Below, in pieces: positions 1 to 11,875 of a stretch of DNA of 64,000 nt; position 1 is the first letter of the stretch; each line of letters opens with the position of its first letter. The notes beneath the pieces are model-generated. The model was given only the letters and a program-made list of their open reading frames with translations. It was not told the DNA's origin and did not search any database. The stretch is from Aradus depressus (lineage: Eukaryota > Arthropoda > Insecta > Hemiptera > Aradidae), in the NCBI GenBank assembly GCA_963662175.1, contig OY759216.1, positions 53,895,087 to 53,959,086 on the forward strand, written 5' to 3'. A program made the translations under genes and the position numbers.

Positions 1-1047
1 AGCCTCCTGTGTATGAGTGTGTATTTATCTGTGGATACGATAATTCCCAATAAAATTCGACAGAAAATATTATATGCATATCTAGAATAGAAGGACGACA
101 TCTAATAATTTTCAGCTAAACGACCGGGGAGGAGGAGGGGCGAGGCTTATCATAAAAATTCTAATAACTGCCAATGTAACGGTTGTATTGGACATGAAAT
201 TTTATATGAGGATTGAGGAGTTCCGTAAAACTTCCACTCAATTTCAGCTAAACCAGCCAAAAACAAGGAGGGAGGAGGAGGGGCGAGGCTTAACACAAAA
301 ACCCTAAAAACTGCCAATGTAATGGTTGTATTGGACATGAAATTTTATATGAGGATTGAGGAGTTCCGTAAAACTTCCACTCAATTTCAGCTAAACCAGC
401 CAAAAACAAGGAGGGAGGAGGAGGGGCGAGGCTTAACACAAAAACCCTAAAAACTGCCAATGTAATGGTTGTATTGGACATGAAATTTTATATGAGGATT
501 GAGGAGTTCCGTAAAACTTTCACTCAATTTCAGCTAAATCAGCCAAAAACAAGGAGGGAGGAGGAGGGGCGAGGCTTAACACAAAAACCCTAAAAACTGC
601 CAATGTAATGGTTGCATTGGACATGAAATTTTATATGAGGATTGAGGAGTTCCGTAAAACTTCCACTCAATTTCAGCTAAACCAGCCAAAAACAAGGAGG
701 GAGGAGGAGGGGCGAGGCTTAACACAAAAACCCTAAAAACTGCCAATGTAATGGTTGTATTGGACATGAAATTTTATATGAGGATTGAGGAGTCCCGTAA
801 AACGTCCACTCAATTTCAGCTAAACCAGCCAAAAACAAGGAGGGAGGAGGAGGGGCGAGGCTTAACACAAAAACCCTAATAACTGCCAATGTAACGGTTG
901 TATTGGACATGAAATTTTATATGAGGATTGAGGAGTTCCGTAAAACACCTACTGATTTTCAGCTAAACCAGTGGATCGGTTGTAGGAGAGAGACAATTTA
1001 TTTAATGAGATCGGCCAGGGAGACGATACGGTGATTGACCGACAACT
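1..1047 (-). mobile_element. Family A dispersed repeat, copy with expanded internal array
   Basis: Read on the minus strand this is a copy of the most abundant unclassified repeat of the window. The element's start motif (cggtgaatcaccgac-like) lies near 1030-1047 and its far part (tcgatac...gggagttatcgtgttcacag-like) lies near 30-60. The middle is a tandem array described separately. The copy is cut by the window edge, so its end is not seen. No protein is encoded: the 62-63-codon frames are translations of the array. Confidence 0.75.
181..950 (-). repeat. 143-bp tandem array (satellite-like), 5 full units plus a partial one
   Basis: The motif ggttgtattggacatg recurs at 181, 324, 467, 610, 753 and 896, giving an exact 143-bp period. 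Units differ by only a few substitutions. The reverse complement of one unit matches the internal module of dispersed family A copies: a 'cattacatcggcagttattagggttttt' type segment, a pyrimidine-rich stretch, a gctgaaaat segment and a 'cctcatataaaattt' segment. The array therefore looks like an expansion of a transposon-internal module. Confidence 0.9.
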
Positions 1048-1200
1048 TTTTTTTTTTAAACCTGTTCATAAATCATTTTACTCTCTGATCGCAGATAATC
1101 ATTAGATGATGCGTTTATTAAGTTTCCAATTAAATTTCAAAGAAAAATTTTAAAAAGAAAATTTCAAAGATTGATAGATACTCATGTAAAGGCCGAAATA

Positions 1201-1404
1201 GGCCATGGTGGCCGTGCGGGCTAGAGCGTAGGGCTTTGGTCGCATGGTCTCACCATGGTTTGCGGGTTCGAATCCCGTCCGGGAGTGAGTTTTATTTTGT
1301 AGATAGAACTCCCTCCCGGGGCCATGGATGTCTTAAATAATTATATATAACACATTGACATGGCTGATATGCACCGTACATAAAGCAAAAAAAAAAAAAA
1401 AAAA
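1201..1404 (+). mobile_element. SINE2 (tRNA-derived, class II-like head) with poly(A) tail
   Basis: The head (gtggccgtgcgggctagagc) resembles the 5' half of a Leu/Ser-type tRNA, and an intact Pol III B box (ggttcgaatcccgtcc) lies at about 1265-1280. The body contains 'gaactccctcccggggccatgg' and the 3' end is 'cgtacataaagc' followed by poly(A) at about 1387-1404. Other copies lie at 13676, 18997, 38135 (minus) and 47034 (minus), with a tail fragment at 20000. Confidence 0.8.
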
Positions 1405-2715
1405 TTTTTAAAGATATTCTAAAAAAAAAAAGAAAATTTTTTTAAGATATTCTCAATAATACTCTGATTTCTAATAAACCACTATGATGTCTAACCATTG
1501 ATTATAGCTAAATATATTTACAGACCGTAATAAATAATATTTTGGAGGCTATAAATGGACAGTTCGTTGACAGAGACGTGAAATCTTTTAATAAATAATT
1601 TCCTGGACAGAATGTTGAATTGAATAAGAACGACTTCATCAGCGTACAAATTCACCAGTGATGTCACCATGACATCATCATTAATTAATTACAAACAATA
1701 CTTATATTACAATAAAAAATATTATTATTATTTTTAAAAAAGGAATTTATAAATCAAATACTAAAGCAGGGGTCAAAGGAACTTTGTTTTATTTAGGTGA
1801 CTTTGTTTTAAAACTGTCCATTCAAAAAGAAAACAACAATACAGAAACGCTGCATTTTTTAATTTCATTTAATATTTTTTCACTCTTTAAAGGCTTTCTG
1901 TTTTTAAACTTTTAGTTTGAAATTTCAAAATTTTACTATCGCACTGATGTTCTAGCACCGGAAATGTTTAAAAAAATATATATATATAAATAAATTTCCG
2001 GGTTGATAGCTATCAAAAATTTAAGAATTTCTAAATTACAAATATTTCTTATATTTTTATACAATAAATATTAAATACAATTTGTAATTTTCTCAGAAAT
2101 ATAATATTATGTTAAAAGTGCCGGCAATTTTCTGAACACCTCATTTGTCATAAAAATAATTATTGAGAAGTAAAAGAAATAATGTTTATTTTTAATTAAA
2201 GTAATTATTTTATTCCATAATTAAAAGCTGTTTTGTCCTACCTACGCCACCTACTTTCAAATGTGTCATGGTATAGAGAAAAAAATAGGCAAATGAAAAA
2301 AAATAAACGCAAATATGTGTAGACATAAAAAAAATATTGCCATTAATTTCATTAAAAAAAAAAAAAAATGTGTTATGTCCTTTGTTCAAAGAAAAACACC
2401 CAACATTGTTAGTAGAATTGACGGAATGTGGCGGAAAACTACATTTTAAAATATCATTCAATAAAAGTTATAGAACAATTTTGACGCCCTTCAATAACAT
2501 TATAATAATTACAAAATAGTTTGTGCTCATAAAAGCCCTTTCATTAGTACTTATTATTTTTTTTCTTAAATTTTTATCATTTTTTCCTTCTCATGGCATC
2601 AAATTGATCACAGAAGAAAAATGCGAAACTCATTAAATCCGAATTAGCGTTCGGGAGTTATCGCGCGAAACTGAGAGATCCTTTTAACAATCCCTAATGA
2701 GTTTTTTTAAATATT
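1405..2715. other. AT-rich non-coding stretch
   Basis: A/T homopolymers and simple AT repeats. The 60-83-codon frames near 2210-2519 lie on opposite strands over poly(A/T) and look like chance. No recognisable element. Confidence 0.6.
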
Positions 2716-2905
2716 TTTTCGCCTACTACCACAGCTCTTTCGTCATTCGGATATTAGCCTGACTATTCTGGGAATCTTAAATGTTGCCAACTTAGTTTTA
2801 GTTACCGAGGGTTGGGGGGTCTTTAATGATCACCCTGACACTGTATCGCCTCGGAACCATCGCATCGCTAACCTATCCGAAGGACGGCGTGCTCAAGTTT
2901 TTTTT
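2716..2905 (-). mobile_element. SINE1, degraded copy
   Basis: Matches the tail-to-middle of SINE1 on the minus strand: 'cgcctactaccacagctctttcgtca', then an 'aatttt(gcctac)' type segment and 'gaaggacggcgtgctcaag'. Head and boxes are lost. Confidence 0.6.
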
Positions 2906-3845
2906 CTTTATTTTTCTAGATAAAAAGTTTAAGGACAAAAACCAAAGCCAAAGATAAGAGATCTATCTTTCTTGTGTAACCGGACAAGCTGGTTTCTGCA
3001 GAAATCTATTTAAAAGAATATCATGCACTTAAAGATGCTTCAAGCCTGTGTTACACTCTCTCTCAATACAGACTTCCAGAAGGTAGAGAGACACGGTCGT
3101 TTTAAACTGCACGTCTTACGCTAAATGGACTGGATGGGGTACATTCTTCCTCACTTCACTTGCACAACAGGGGACAAGTAACCTTAACAAAAAAAGTAGG
3201 TGAATTACTTGGATGTACTTCCCCACATCCAATTATTTGTTATTAAATAAGTTTTTATCACTTTTCCGCCAATTTTGCTAGAAATCAATAATTAGGGTAT
3301 CTTATTCAGGGTTTACCATGGAGCCCAGGCCAAAAAATACTAATAAAATAATATTATTATAAAAATAATAATAATTTTAAAAGTCTGCTACTCCAGGATA
3401 CAAAATGGGGTGAAATGTCGAAAAAATAATTTTTCCTATTTTTATAATCTATTGCTCATTGTAAAATTCCCCTCAAGAAAAGTTCCATTCAATTTTGAAA
3501 AAAGTCGCTATTTTTTTTTTTTTTTTTTAATTGTTCTGAAATGAATACAATTATTAATTAAAATGAAGCGGTACAGAGGTTATTATTTATTTATGTAAAT
3601 TAGAACTACAATTTGTTCTCAAGTACAGTGCCCTCCATCTTATGTGGAGGTCTTGATGGCCCGGCCATATTCGACTGACCCGACTCGCCTTACGTAACCA
3701 CATATTTAACCTACGTCGAAAGGCTTGCGTCTCACCATATTATATATTCTTTTTAGCCAATTTGGTCCATTAGACGAAATGGAGTGCTCCAAAACCCGTT
3801 CCACCGGAGTTCTTTTACAAGAACATTAAAGAGAGAATGAAAGAG
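2906..3845. other. Non-coding stretch, nothing recognised
   Basis: AT-rich sequence with a poly(T) tract near 3511-3528. No element boundaries or coding frames can be supported. Confidence 0.5.
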
Positions 3846-4275
3846 TCGTCGGTGAATCACCGCCAGTGAACTTCCCCAGGATGAATTAACAAGTCGCTCT
3901 CCCTCCGGCCGTTTGGGCTAAAACTGAATAACTGAATATTGGCTTCTGAATCCTCATACTAAATGATATATTCATTACATGGGCAGTTATCAGGGTTTTT
4001 GAGTCGAGCCCCCTCTTTTGTCTGATTCCACTGAAAATTAATAGGTGTCGTCCTTATAGGGCTTTGAATTTACATATGAAAATTTTGGATCAATACATCG
4101 GCAGTCATTAGTCCTACTCTTCGTTCTTAGAGGGTTTGTGAAAAATGTTGTGTCGATGCATTCATTCTATCGGGAGTTATGTTCCACAGACACACACAGT
4201 CAGACATTTTTGTAATCCCGCCAAAACTGAATGCATTTTAGGCCGATTACATAATTCCCCTTTCGTACACCTGGA
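3846..4275 (+). mobile_element. Family A copy, near full length
   Basis: Begins with the family start 'gtcggtgaatcaccg' and 'cttccccagg', passes through one or two internal modules (ggcagttatcagggtttttgag; tcattctatcgggagttat), then 'cagacacacacagtcagaca' and 'gattacataattcccc'. The terminal hairpin is degraded. Confidence 0.75.
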
Positions 4276-5449
4276 AAAACTAATGTCACTTCGACCCAAG
4301 ATTTAGAAGATGAACAGAAAAGCTCCATAGGAGGCAGTTTGAGAGATGGGAGCCTTTGGTTTCATCACGTGGTTTCTCTTTTCACACAACTCTTATATGA
4401 GATTAGCATAACCTCGGTGATTATTTTACCTCGTGATCTGTAGTAGGTGCCCAGGTGTGCGTAGGCGATACCCACCTAACAAGGATCTGAATCCAGAATC
4501 TGTCCTTTTATCTGATACACAAATCTTTCGGGTGAGATCGGTCCTTGTCGTTTCTCAGGGAGAGAGATTTCTTTTCACGCCCATGGTAAATTCTCAAAGT
4601 GAAAGATATATTTTTGAATGGATTCACATAAAATGGTTGATTAGTATTAGTTTTAAGACGTGGACACGATGGGTATTAAGTGGCCAAAGAAAGAAGCAAA
4701 TATATTACATATAATTGAGAAAAAAATAAAAATAAAAGCATCATAAGTTTCTTCTGAGATAAGAAATTATTCAAAAGAAGATGATAAATAAAAGATCTGA
4801 ATCAATGATACTGACGAAGAGTACTCAGAATCATGACGAATTTCATGAAGAATAATACTCAGTAGGCACCGTATGCTACATCCAATGAAGAGAATGAAAT
4901 TGATTAAATAATGTAATATGTAATTAACATACGCTATTACCCTTACGAACCAAATAACAAATAGTTGATAATAAAGATACTGTCAGAAAAACAAAAAAAC
5001 AAAACGCGAATTATTAGAATTTGGCAAAAAAAACAAGAATTTTTTTGTCCGAAAGAAGTGGAAGATTTCGTGCAATCTCTATCACAATGAAAAAGTGTAC
5101 TTCTTACAAAGGATTGGAAGTAGTTAAAATCAGTTATAGTACCTTGAGGCTTGCAAAGTTAAAGTTGAAACTAATCCTTTTAAACTGCAAACTATCCATT
5201 TTAAAGTTGACTGTAACTGTTTTGAAGTGAATTAATTTTTGTTTAGTTGAAATAATATTTTTTAAAGTGCAGTTATATATTCCCCTTTATTATTTGGTCT
5301 GTAACAGTAGTAGCCTCCGTTAAATACAAACATTATAACAAATTTCCAAATGTTTCATTATTTTCTCAGTTCATTTCGTTCTATTCACTGGATGTAGAAG
5401 CAATGCGTCTTGTGTATTTTTCATGAAAGACGTCATGATTTTGAGTACT
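4276..5449. other. Non-coding stretch with an unsupported 93-codon frame
   Basis: The 93-codon frame at 4433-4714 and the 69-codon frame at 5021-5230 have no recognisable domain or codon signature, and the surroundings are AT-rich. No feature is supported. Confidence 0.5.
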
Positions 5450-5557
5450 CTGTCTGTGTGTCTGTGAACAAGATAACTCCCGATAGTATCGATACGAAAT
5501 TCGTCAGAAAACTTAATTTGTTCTGAGCAAGTACATTGCTGGTGATTCGCCGAAGAC
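5450..5557 (-). mobile_element. Family A short copy
   Basis: Minus-strand match to the ends of family A: 'tgtctgtgaacaagataactcccgatag', 'tcgatacgaaatt', and the start motif read in reverse near 5535-5557 (ggtgattcgccgaag). Most of the middle is absent. Confidence 0.6.
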
Positions 5558-6050
5558 TTTTTATAAATATATATTTGTTCTATATTTAAAAAAAAATATA
5601 TTTGTTCTATATGACGAGGAAATATAGCAGAATATAGGTATATTAATATTTTTGACATTTTGTCTGGGAAGGTGCTACTTTCTATCGAGAGCAATATCGA
5701 GAACAAAAATAGTCTCTCCTTTCGAATAACATTCACCCAAAAATACTCTACGTGCAGCATACAGGTGAGAGAGTCCCTTAGGAGACATAATCCAGTCCAA
5801 CTCTGCAAAAATCAACATCAGGCTCGGTTCCATCGATTAACATCCCATTCGATGGCATGTAGACGATTTTTTTGAATAATATTGAAACGATTACTTGAAT
5901 TGATGTACACATTTTTTTTTTAAATATTAAATTCATACGAAAAATGTTTAATATAACAGAAAATAATGAAAAGGATTTCCGTTTACGTTAAGATCACAGA
6001 GGCATCTGTTATTTAACTTCCTCAAAAACACCAACACAAACAATAACAGT

Positions 6051-6285
6051 GGTCGGTGAATCACGGTCTAAGTACGTCCCCAACTCAAATGAATCAATTA
6101 TGTTTTCACACTCCCTCTACAACCAATGGACCTGTTTGGCAAAAAAACCAATAGTTACACTTACACACGGACCTCTGAATTCTCTGAGTTGAGCTCCCGT
6201 TCTATGATTTCCTATTACTTTTGGCTGAAAATCAATAGGTGTCGTCCTTATTAGATTCTAAATACACATATGCAATTTATTGTCG
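6051..6285 (+). mobile_element. Family A copy, 5' portion, abutting a SINE1
   Basis: Start motif 'ggtcggtgaatcac' and 'gtacgtcccc', then 'ggctgaaaatcaataggtgtcgtcc'. It is cut where the minus-oriented SINE1 begins at 6286. Confidence 0.7.
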
Positions 6286-6600
6286 AGTTAGTTATTATGA
6301 CTCATGCCCGGACTTTATCGCCCACTACCAGAGGGCTCTTTCGTCACTTTGGTGGAGATGGGCCCGGCTCTACTGTTGGAGTCCTAAATTTTGCCTACCC
6401 TAAAATATTCACATTAGGGCAGGAGTCTTTAACGAGTAACTGTCATCGTACAGGCTCGGGACCATCGCTTAACGTCCCATCCGAAAGACGGCGTGTTTAA
6501 GTTTATTTTACCTCCCAGATAAAATAAACTAAGAGCCTCGGTCGGGTTTCGAACCCCCGATCTTGAGCTCAGAAGGCAAGCACGCATACCACTGAGAAAC
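6286..6600 (-). mobile_element. SINE1 (tRNA-derived), near full length
   Basis: On the minus strand the tRNA-like head occupies about 6530-6600, with B-box-like 'gggttcgaaacccgac' (reverse of 6541-6556). The body contains the SINE1 block 'gcacgccgtctttcggatgg' and the tail ends 'catgagtcataataactaac'. This is the TAAC-tailed version of the family. Confidence 0.85.
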
Positions 6601-7479
6601 AAAATTTATTTTTTATTTTTGGAATTAGGGGATCGGAAAAGATGATTTTTCCGTTTCCCGAGAATTAGATGATGGGATCGCATAACCGGGATTCAACTGT
6701 AGGACACTTTCTTCCTTCATACAATATACCTATAGGTATCTATGAATGGTATTATATGTAACTCAGCAAAAAAATATTTACGAACTACCTCCATGGCCGT
6801 TAACACAATCAACTATTAAATGAAAAATTGCTCAATATTCTTATAATTATATCGAGAGTATTGTAACTTTTTTTATCCAAACATATTGAATACATTTACA
6901 TAAATTTATTTTCAATTGGGGTATTTTACCGACCTAATTGGTTTAAAAAAATAAATAAATTCGCGTTGTTAAACTATTTAAATAAAGCCTCTAATGCCTT
7001 AAAGAAAAAGGTGATTTATTGAAAAATTATAAATAATAGGAATAATATTTTATATAGAATGAGATGTCAATGAGTAATGAGACTAGAGAAAAGGATTAAG
7101 AGTGAGAGCGGAAACTTGATGTATTCCAAATAATTAGAGCTGAGGAATAATGTAGTATATCGTAATACATCTCAAATTGATGTGGGTGATACAGTTTTAT
7201 TATCGATTCATTGATTCACTCAGGGTGCAGTCCCTTTCAAATTAAATAAGAGATCTTATGCGGGCTAGATGCTCCAGTTTGTTTTAGACTGCCTGTTAAC
7301 ATATAAACGGGTGGCGACTTATAGACAGCCGGATGGTGATTATATATACATTTTATAGTGCTCTCCCTTCCTACAGAGAAGAAAAATATAAGAGCATTAG
7401 AAATCAAGAAAAAGCGAATTGACCAACCCAACTAGGTTTTCATATGTGATAGTAACAAGTTTTGGGATGAGATTTCTCA
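6601..7479. other. Non-coding AT-rich stretch
   Basis: No recognisable gene or element. A fragment near 6625-6670 (ggaattaggggatcggaaaa) resembles the 3' part of family A. Confidence 0.45.
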
Positions 7480-7575
7480 TAGAAATAAAAGATGTTGTCT
7501 TCCCACTGTTTTATTTTCTGCCAGAACCGGTTTTCAACGAAACAGCGTCATCATCAGTGGTACATCTATGATATA
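7480..7575 (+). mobile_element. Candidate Penelope-like retroelement end fragment
   Basis: Contains 'gttgtcttcccactgtttta', 'agaaccggttttcaacgaaa' and 'cagcgtcatcatcagtgg'. The same block recurs at 25515-25688, there also as an inverted pair. The CTGATGATG...AACCGGTT order (reverse strand) resembles the conserved termini of Penelope-like elements. This is recalled family knowledge and could not be checked here. Confidence 0.35.
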
Positions 7576-7684
7576 ATAAATATAATATACAATTAATGAA
7601 AAGTAAAAATCTTAAAGAAAACTATGTTTCCCTCCATCTAAGAGTAACCCACTGATTTGCCTGACCGTCATTGATGTCATACAC

Positions 7685-8225
7685 AGCAACTTCCTCATAT
7701 GAAATTTCTGGTCAATACATTCATTCATTGACAGATATTAAGATTTTTTGATTTAAGACCCACTTCTCTCAAGTCTTCCCTTTCATTTCGGCCGATTTCG
7801 CTGAAAATCAATACGTGTGGTTTTGAGGGCACCAGTAGCTCAGTGGTATGCGTGCTTTACTTCTGAGCTCAAGAACGTGGGTTCGTAACCCGACCGAGGA
7901 CCTTAGTTTATTTTATCTGGGAGGTAAAATAAACTTAAGCACGCCGACCTTTGGATGGGACGTTAAGCGATGGTCCCGAGCCTGTACGATGTCAGGTACT
8001 CGTTAAAGATCCCTACCCTAGGTGAATAAAAATTAGGGTAGGCAAAATTTAAGACTCCTACAGTAGAGTCGGGCTCATGTCCACCATAGTGACGAAAGAG
8101 CACTCTGGTAGTAGGCGATATGACCTCGTAGTTAAAGCCCGGGCATGAGTCATAAAACCTAAACCTAATGTGGTCCTGGCTACAAATCTAAAATTTCGTG
8201 TTGATACATTCAATCCACAAACTTT
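7685..8225 (+). mobile_element. Family A copy interrupted by a SINE1
   Basis: The left part (7685-7824) ends 'gctgaaaatcaatacgtgtgg' and the right part (8169-8225) resumes 'tgtggtcctggctacaaatc...tcgtgttgatacattcaatc'. The intervening SINE1 is flanked by a short repeat 'gtggt', consistent with insertion into a pre-existing family A copy. Confidence 0.65.
7825..8168 (+). mobile_element. SINE1, full length, CCTAA-type tail
   Basis: Head 'gagggcaccagtagctcagt' includes an A-box-like 'tagctcagtggt'; the B box is 'ggttcgtaacc'. The body is canonical and the 3' end 'gagtcataaaacctaaacct' has short CCTAA/CCTAAA units. It sits inside a family A copy. Confidence 0.9.
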
Positions 8226-8608
8226 CGAAGATATTTTAAAAACAAATATTATTCATATTTTTTAAAAATAGTGGAATAAATAGCCTCGGAGAAGCTTACA
8301 AAATTAGACATCTGGTAAATTGAGTCAGTTATATTTTTTAAGTTACAACAATGTATCTAAAATAAAATTTAGTTGGCTGTTATAAGGAATACTGAAGTAG
8401 TGGAGTTGGAACGGTCCCGTCGCTCACTTGGCTACGATTTTATAAGAAGATTAATTGATGCATTTTAATGAAAAAAGTGCATTAAAGTTTCATCACATGG
8501 CATTTACGAATATGTACACAATCGAACTGTGTTGCAGCAATGAATAATATCTTAAAAAATTGACAACAAATGGACCCTGTGGTTTGAATGTGACGAACTT
8601 TTATCTGT

Positions 8609-8890
8609 AGTTAGTTACTGTGACTCATGCCCGGGCTTTTAACTACGAGGTCATATCTTGCTCTTCTGTCGCTCTGGTGGAGATGAGCCCGACTCTGGGG
8701 AGTCCTAAATTTTGCACATATAGGGTGGGGTCTTTAACGAATACCTGCTGACATCGTATAGGCTCGGGACCATCGCTTAACGTCCCATCGGACGGCTTAC
8801 TCAAGGTTTTTCACCTCCTAGATAAAAAACCTATGGGCCTCGGTCGGGTTTCGAACCCGTAATCTTGATTTCAGAAGTCAAACACGCGAT
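8609..8890 (-). mobile_element. SINE1, near full length
   Basis: Tail 'gtagttagttactgtgactc' at the left, body in the middle, B-box-like 'cggtcgggtttcgaacccg' near 8840-8858. The A-box end is damaged near 8880. TAAC-type tail. Confidence 0.8.
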
Positions 8891-8984
8891 ACATATATAT
8901 ATTAAAAATAAACATGATATTATATACATATATATTTCGTTTAAACGGTTACATTCACGATAAAAAAGGCTATAAGATCTAACT

Positions 8985-9180
8985 AATGTGTGAGTCTGTC
9001 CCGAATGGAGCTAGGAAGGAGTGGAGACATGGTGTGGAGGCGCTTCATAAAGAAGACGACGGATGAAGAAAGACACGAAGGAGCGGAGGGGAGGTCTGAA
9101 TTGAGGGCGCAGTGGCGGCGGACAGATGTGAGTTTAGTAAGAGTACTATGTGCCAACACGACCACTGATCTCTAATGTAC
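8985..9180. other. GC-richer purine-biased island with open frames, identity unknown
   Basis: This ~190-bp island is clearly richer in G than its surroundings and is open on both strands (61 and 60 codons). A splice-donor-like 'cagatgtgagttt' lies at 9123-9135. I recognise no protein domain. It could be a lost exon, a processed pseudogene fragment or part of an unknown repeat. Confidence 0.25.
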
Positions 9181-9506
9181 ACTGGGGCAGACCAGCTCTA
9201 AGACAAAGTGGACAACTCCATTTGTCACCTCACGTATTTAGGCACATTCAATATGAAAGCAAATATTAAAATATCTAAATAAAATAGATAAATGTCCTTC
9301 GTTACTACGAATGTCATTTTAAAAAAAATTAAAACCAACACCAAAATGTTGTATTTTGACTACACACTTTGAAATTTTTTGAAGATTCTCGATTAGTTTA
9401 TTGGTCGGGGGATTTTTTTTTTTTTTTTTGAGTGGAGTTAAAAATTACTAATATCGCTTCAAAGCCGTATTCCAATGTTGAAAATATTAGATACATTTTC
9501 AATTTC

Positions 9507-9817
9507 AGTTAGTTATTATGACTCATGCCCGAGCTTTACAAGGTCATATCGCCTACTACCAGTGCGCTCTTTCGTCACTCTGGTGGACATGATCTCGACT
9601 CTACCGTGGGAGTCCTAAATTTTACCTACTCTAAAGTTTTATTCACCTAGAGTAGAGGTCTTTAACGAGTACCTGACATCGTACAGGCTCGAAGGGCGGC
9701 GTGCTCAAGGTTTTTTCACCTCCCAGATAAAAAAAACTAAAGACCTCGGCCGAATTTCGAACCAGCGATGTTGAACTCAGTAAGGAAGCACGCAATCCAC
9801 TGAGCTACTGACGCCCT
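9507..9817 (-). mobile_element. SINE1, near full length
   Basis: Tail 'agttagttattatgactcat' at the left, head 'gctactgacgccct' at the right with an A-box-like 'actgagctac' and a B-box-like 'tttcgaacca'. Internal deletions are present in the middle. Confidence 0.82.
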
Positions 9818-10265
9818 TATTTCAATCGGATAAATTCAATGTGGAAAATCCAAGGTGACAACCAAATTTAACTTATAGCCACCACCGGAGAATCCCATTA
9901 CCACATGAAAAAAACCGCACCAAAATGGGTTTAACTGTTCAAGAGCTTTGTAAGACAAGCACATATCATTTTGTGCTCGTTAAAAGCACAATAGCATAAG
10001 TGTGCGTATATTGTGAGAAACATTACATTGCATAAATTATTTTAACTAGAAGTTCCCATTAAAAGATGCACAAGAACTGCAATATGTTAGCTGCAACAAA
10101 TCAATGTGGGAAGAAATTTTGAACCCACGTAATATTCAAGGTTATATTGCTGATCATTTTGATGCAAAGCGCTTGCAGAATGTAAAAGATAGTTATTCAC
10201 TGTCAATTCATTTTATTTATCTTACCCTCAAAATTTGTCATAGTTAGAAGGTTTGGATTAAAAAT
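9818..10265. other. Non-coding stretch, nothing recognised
   Basis: Ordinary AT-rich sequence with no supportable gene, array or element end. Confidence 0.45.
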
Positions 10266-10386
10266 ATCGAGTTATCGTGTTCACCGACCCACAGGTACAC
10301 AGACATTTTTGTTTCATATTTGGAATCAGAGGTCGGAAAACATGAAATTTCATAACTTCCCCTATACTTAGCTGGGAAGTAAAAAT
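10266..10386 (+). mobile_element. Family A copy, 3' end only
   Basis: Contains 'gagttatcgtgttcaccgac', 'ggaatcagaggtcggaaaac' and 'cataacttcccctatactta', ending with 'gctgggaagtaaaa'. The terminal hairpin arms (cttcccc / gggaag) are still visible. Confidence 0.75.
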
Positions 10387-11597
10387 GGGGAGATACATGT
10401 CCATGCAGTTATTCTCACAAAGCCGTATCTGTTTAGGTTCAGTGCGATACCAGCATTTGACAACTATAGGTTCAGTACGATACTGACATTTGACAACCAT
10501 AGTACATGACTCTTTTCGACTTTCACCTCTAATGAAATAAATGATTATTCTAAAAATAAAGAGGTGAATGTTCACTCGCCCAAGTAATATTTTTTCAAAA
10601 TATATAAAATTATTGTGTAAATTTTATTTTTTTTTTCCAAAATAAAAATTGCGTTTTATAATGGACAAAGTATTTATCACTGTATTCAAGTGGTCAACAG
10701 CAGAACATGTACCACAACGTTCAATAATTGCAATTTTATAAATATTAGTAATTTGTTACTGATAAACCCACACTTGGATTAAATTATATTTTTGTGCTTC
10801 AACTGAAATTGAAATTGATAGCTCATTCTTTCCAAAAACCCTCACAAATGAGATGGACGGATTCCGGCTAGAACACTGCACACTGCGTCCGCTATCCACT
10901 GTATAGTATAGAGTGCTCTACTAAACTCCTAATAAGGTGGTCACTTGTAGAAAGCCCTACAATACATCAGAAATTCAACCTAAAGAATTTTCGAATAGGA
11001 TTCGATTTATAAGATGCTATCTCTTTTCCACTTCAAATTTCGAAATACATATAAATAAAATAATTTCGTACTATGCATAAACATAATAATGATAATTTCC
11101 ATTCTTCTCCAAATAAATAATCCATAAATAATGTTTTAAATTATTTCAAATAAATTAATTTATTAATACAAAACGACTTACCTATTTATTAAACTGGAAA
11201 TTATTCTTTTATTAAAAAATCAAGGACTTTCAAAGCTGGGGCAGCAAAAAGGAGCTGATTATTGGTCAACAATTTCAATGTAGGAAAAGAGAAGGAAACA
11301 ATTCAAAAATTTCATCGAAAAGATGATTTCGAAATGAAAAGGAGGGAGGAGTAGGCCCAATTTCATTAGGCCATTGTTTGAGCTAACACGTTGGGTTGGT
11401 TACAATACAAATGACAGCCTCTGGGAGCAGATGTGACCTCATTTCTACGTACAACATTACATTACATTCATCTTAATATCTAGACAGATCTCTACTATTG
11501 ACTATTAACTATTATATTTTATTTCACATTTATTTCGAAATTAAACATTTTATTAAGAGAATTTTGTAATTAAAATAGTTTCTATATACTAAAATAG
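10387..11597. other. Non-coding AT-rich stretch
   Basis: An 18-bp motif, 'gttcagtgcgatac' type, is imperfectly duplicated at 10437-10500. Nothing else is recognisable. Confidence 0.45.
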
Positions 11598-11875
11598 GGT
11601 AGCGTGCAAGCTTACTGAGCTCTAGATGGCGGGTTCGATTGGTTTTTTATCTGGGAGGTGAAAAACTCTTGAGCATGCCGTCCTTCGGATGGGACGTTAA
11701 GCGATGGTCTCGAGTCTGTACGATGTCAGGTACTGGTTAAAAGATCCCTGCCCTAGGTGAATAAAAATTTAGAATAGTCAAAATTTAGGACTCCCATAGT
11801 AGAATCGGGCTCATGCCCACTTTTTCGTTCCTCAGGTAGTAGGCGATATGACCTCGTAGTTAAAGCCCGAACTAA
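11598..11875 (+). mobile_element. SINE1, 5'-damaged copy
   Basis: The head is partly lost (gtgcaagcttactgagctct remains) and the B box is degenerate. The body is well preserved (gatgggacgttaagcgatgg; gatgtcaggtactggttaaa) and ends at 'gttaaagcccgaac'. Confidence 0.8.

Noticed and set aside
150..910. Four near-identical 62-63-codon minus frames
   Set aside because: They are one frame repeated by the 143-bp array; no start context, domain or expression signal, and period-driven identity.
1201..1285. Leu/Ser-type tRNA gene
   Set aside because: It is the head of SINE2, repeated with the same body and poly(A) tail at five further sites.
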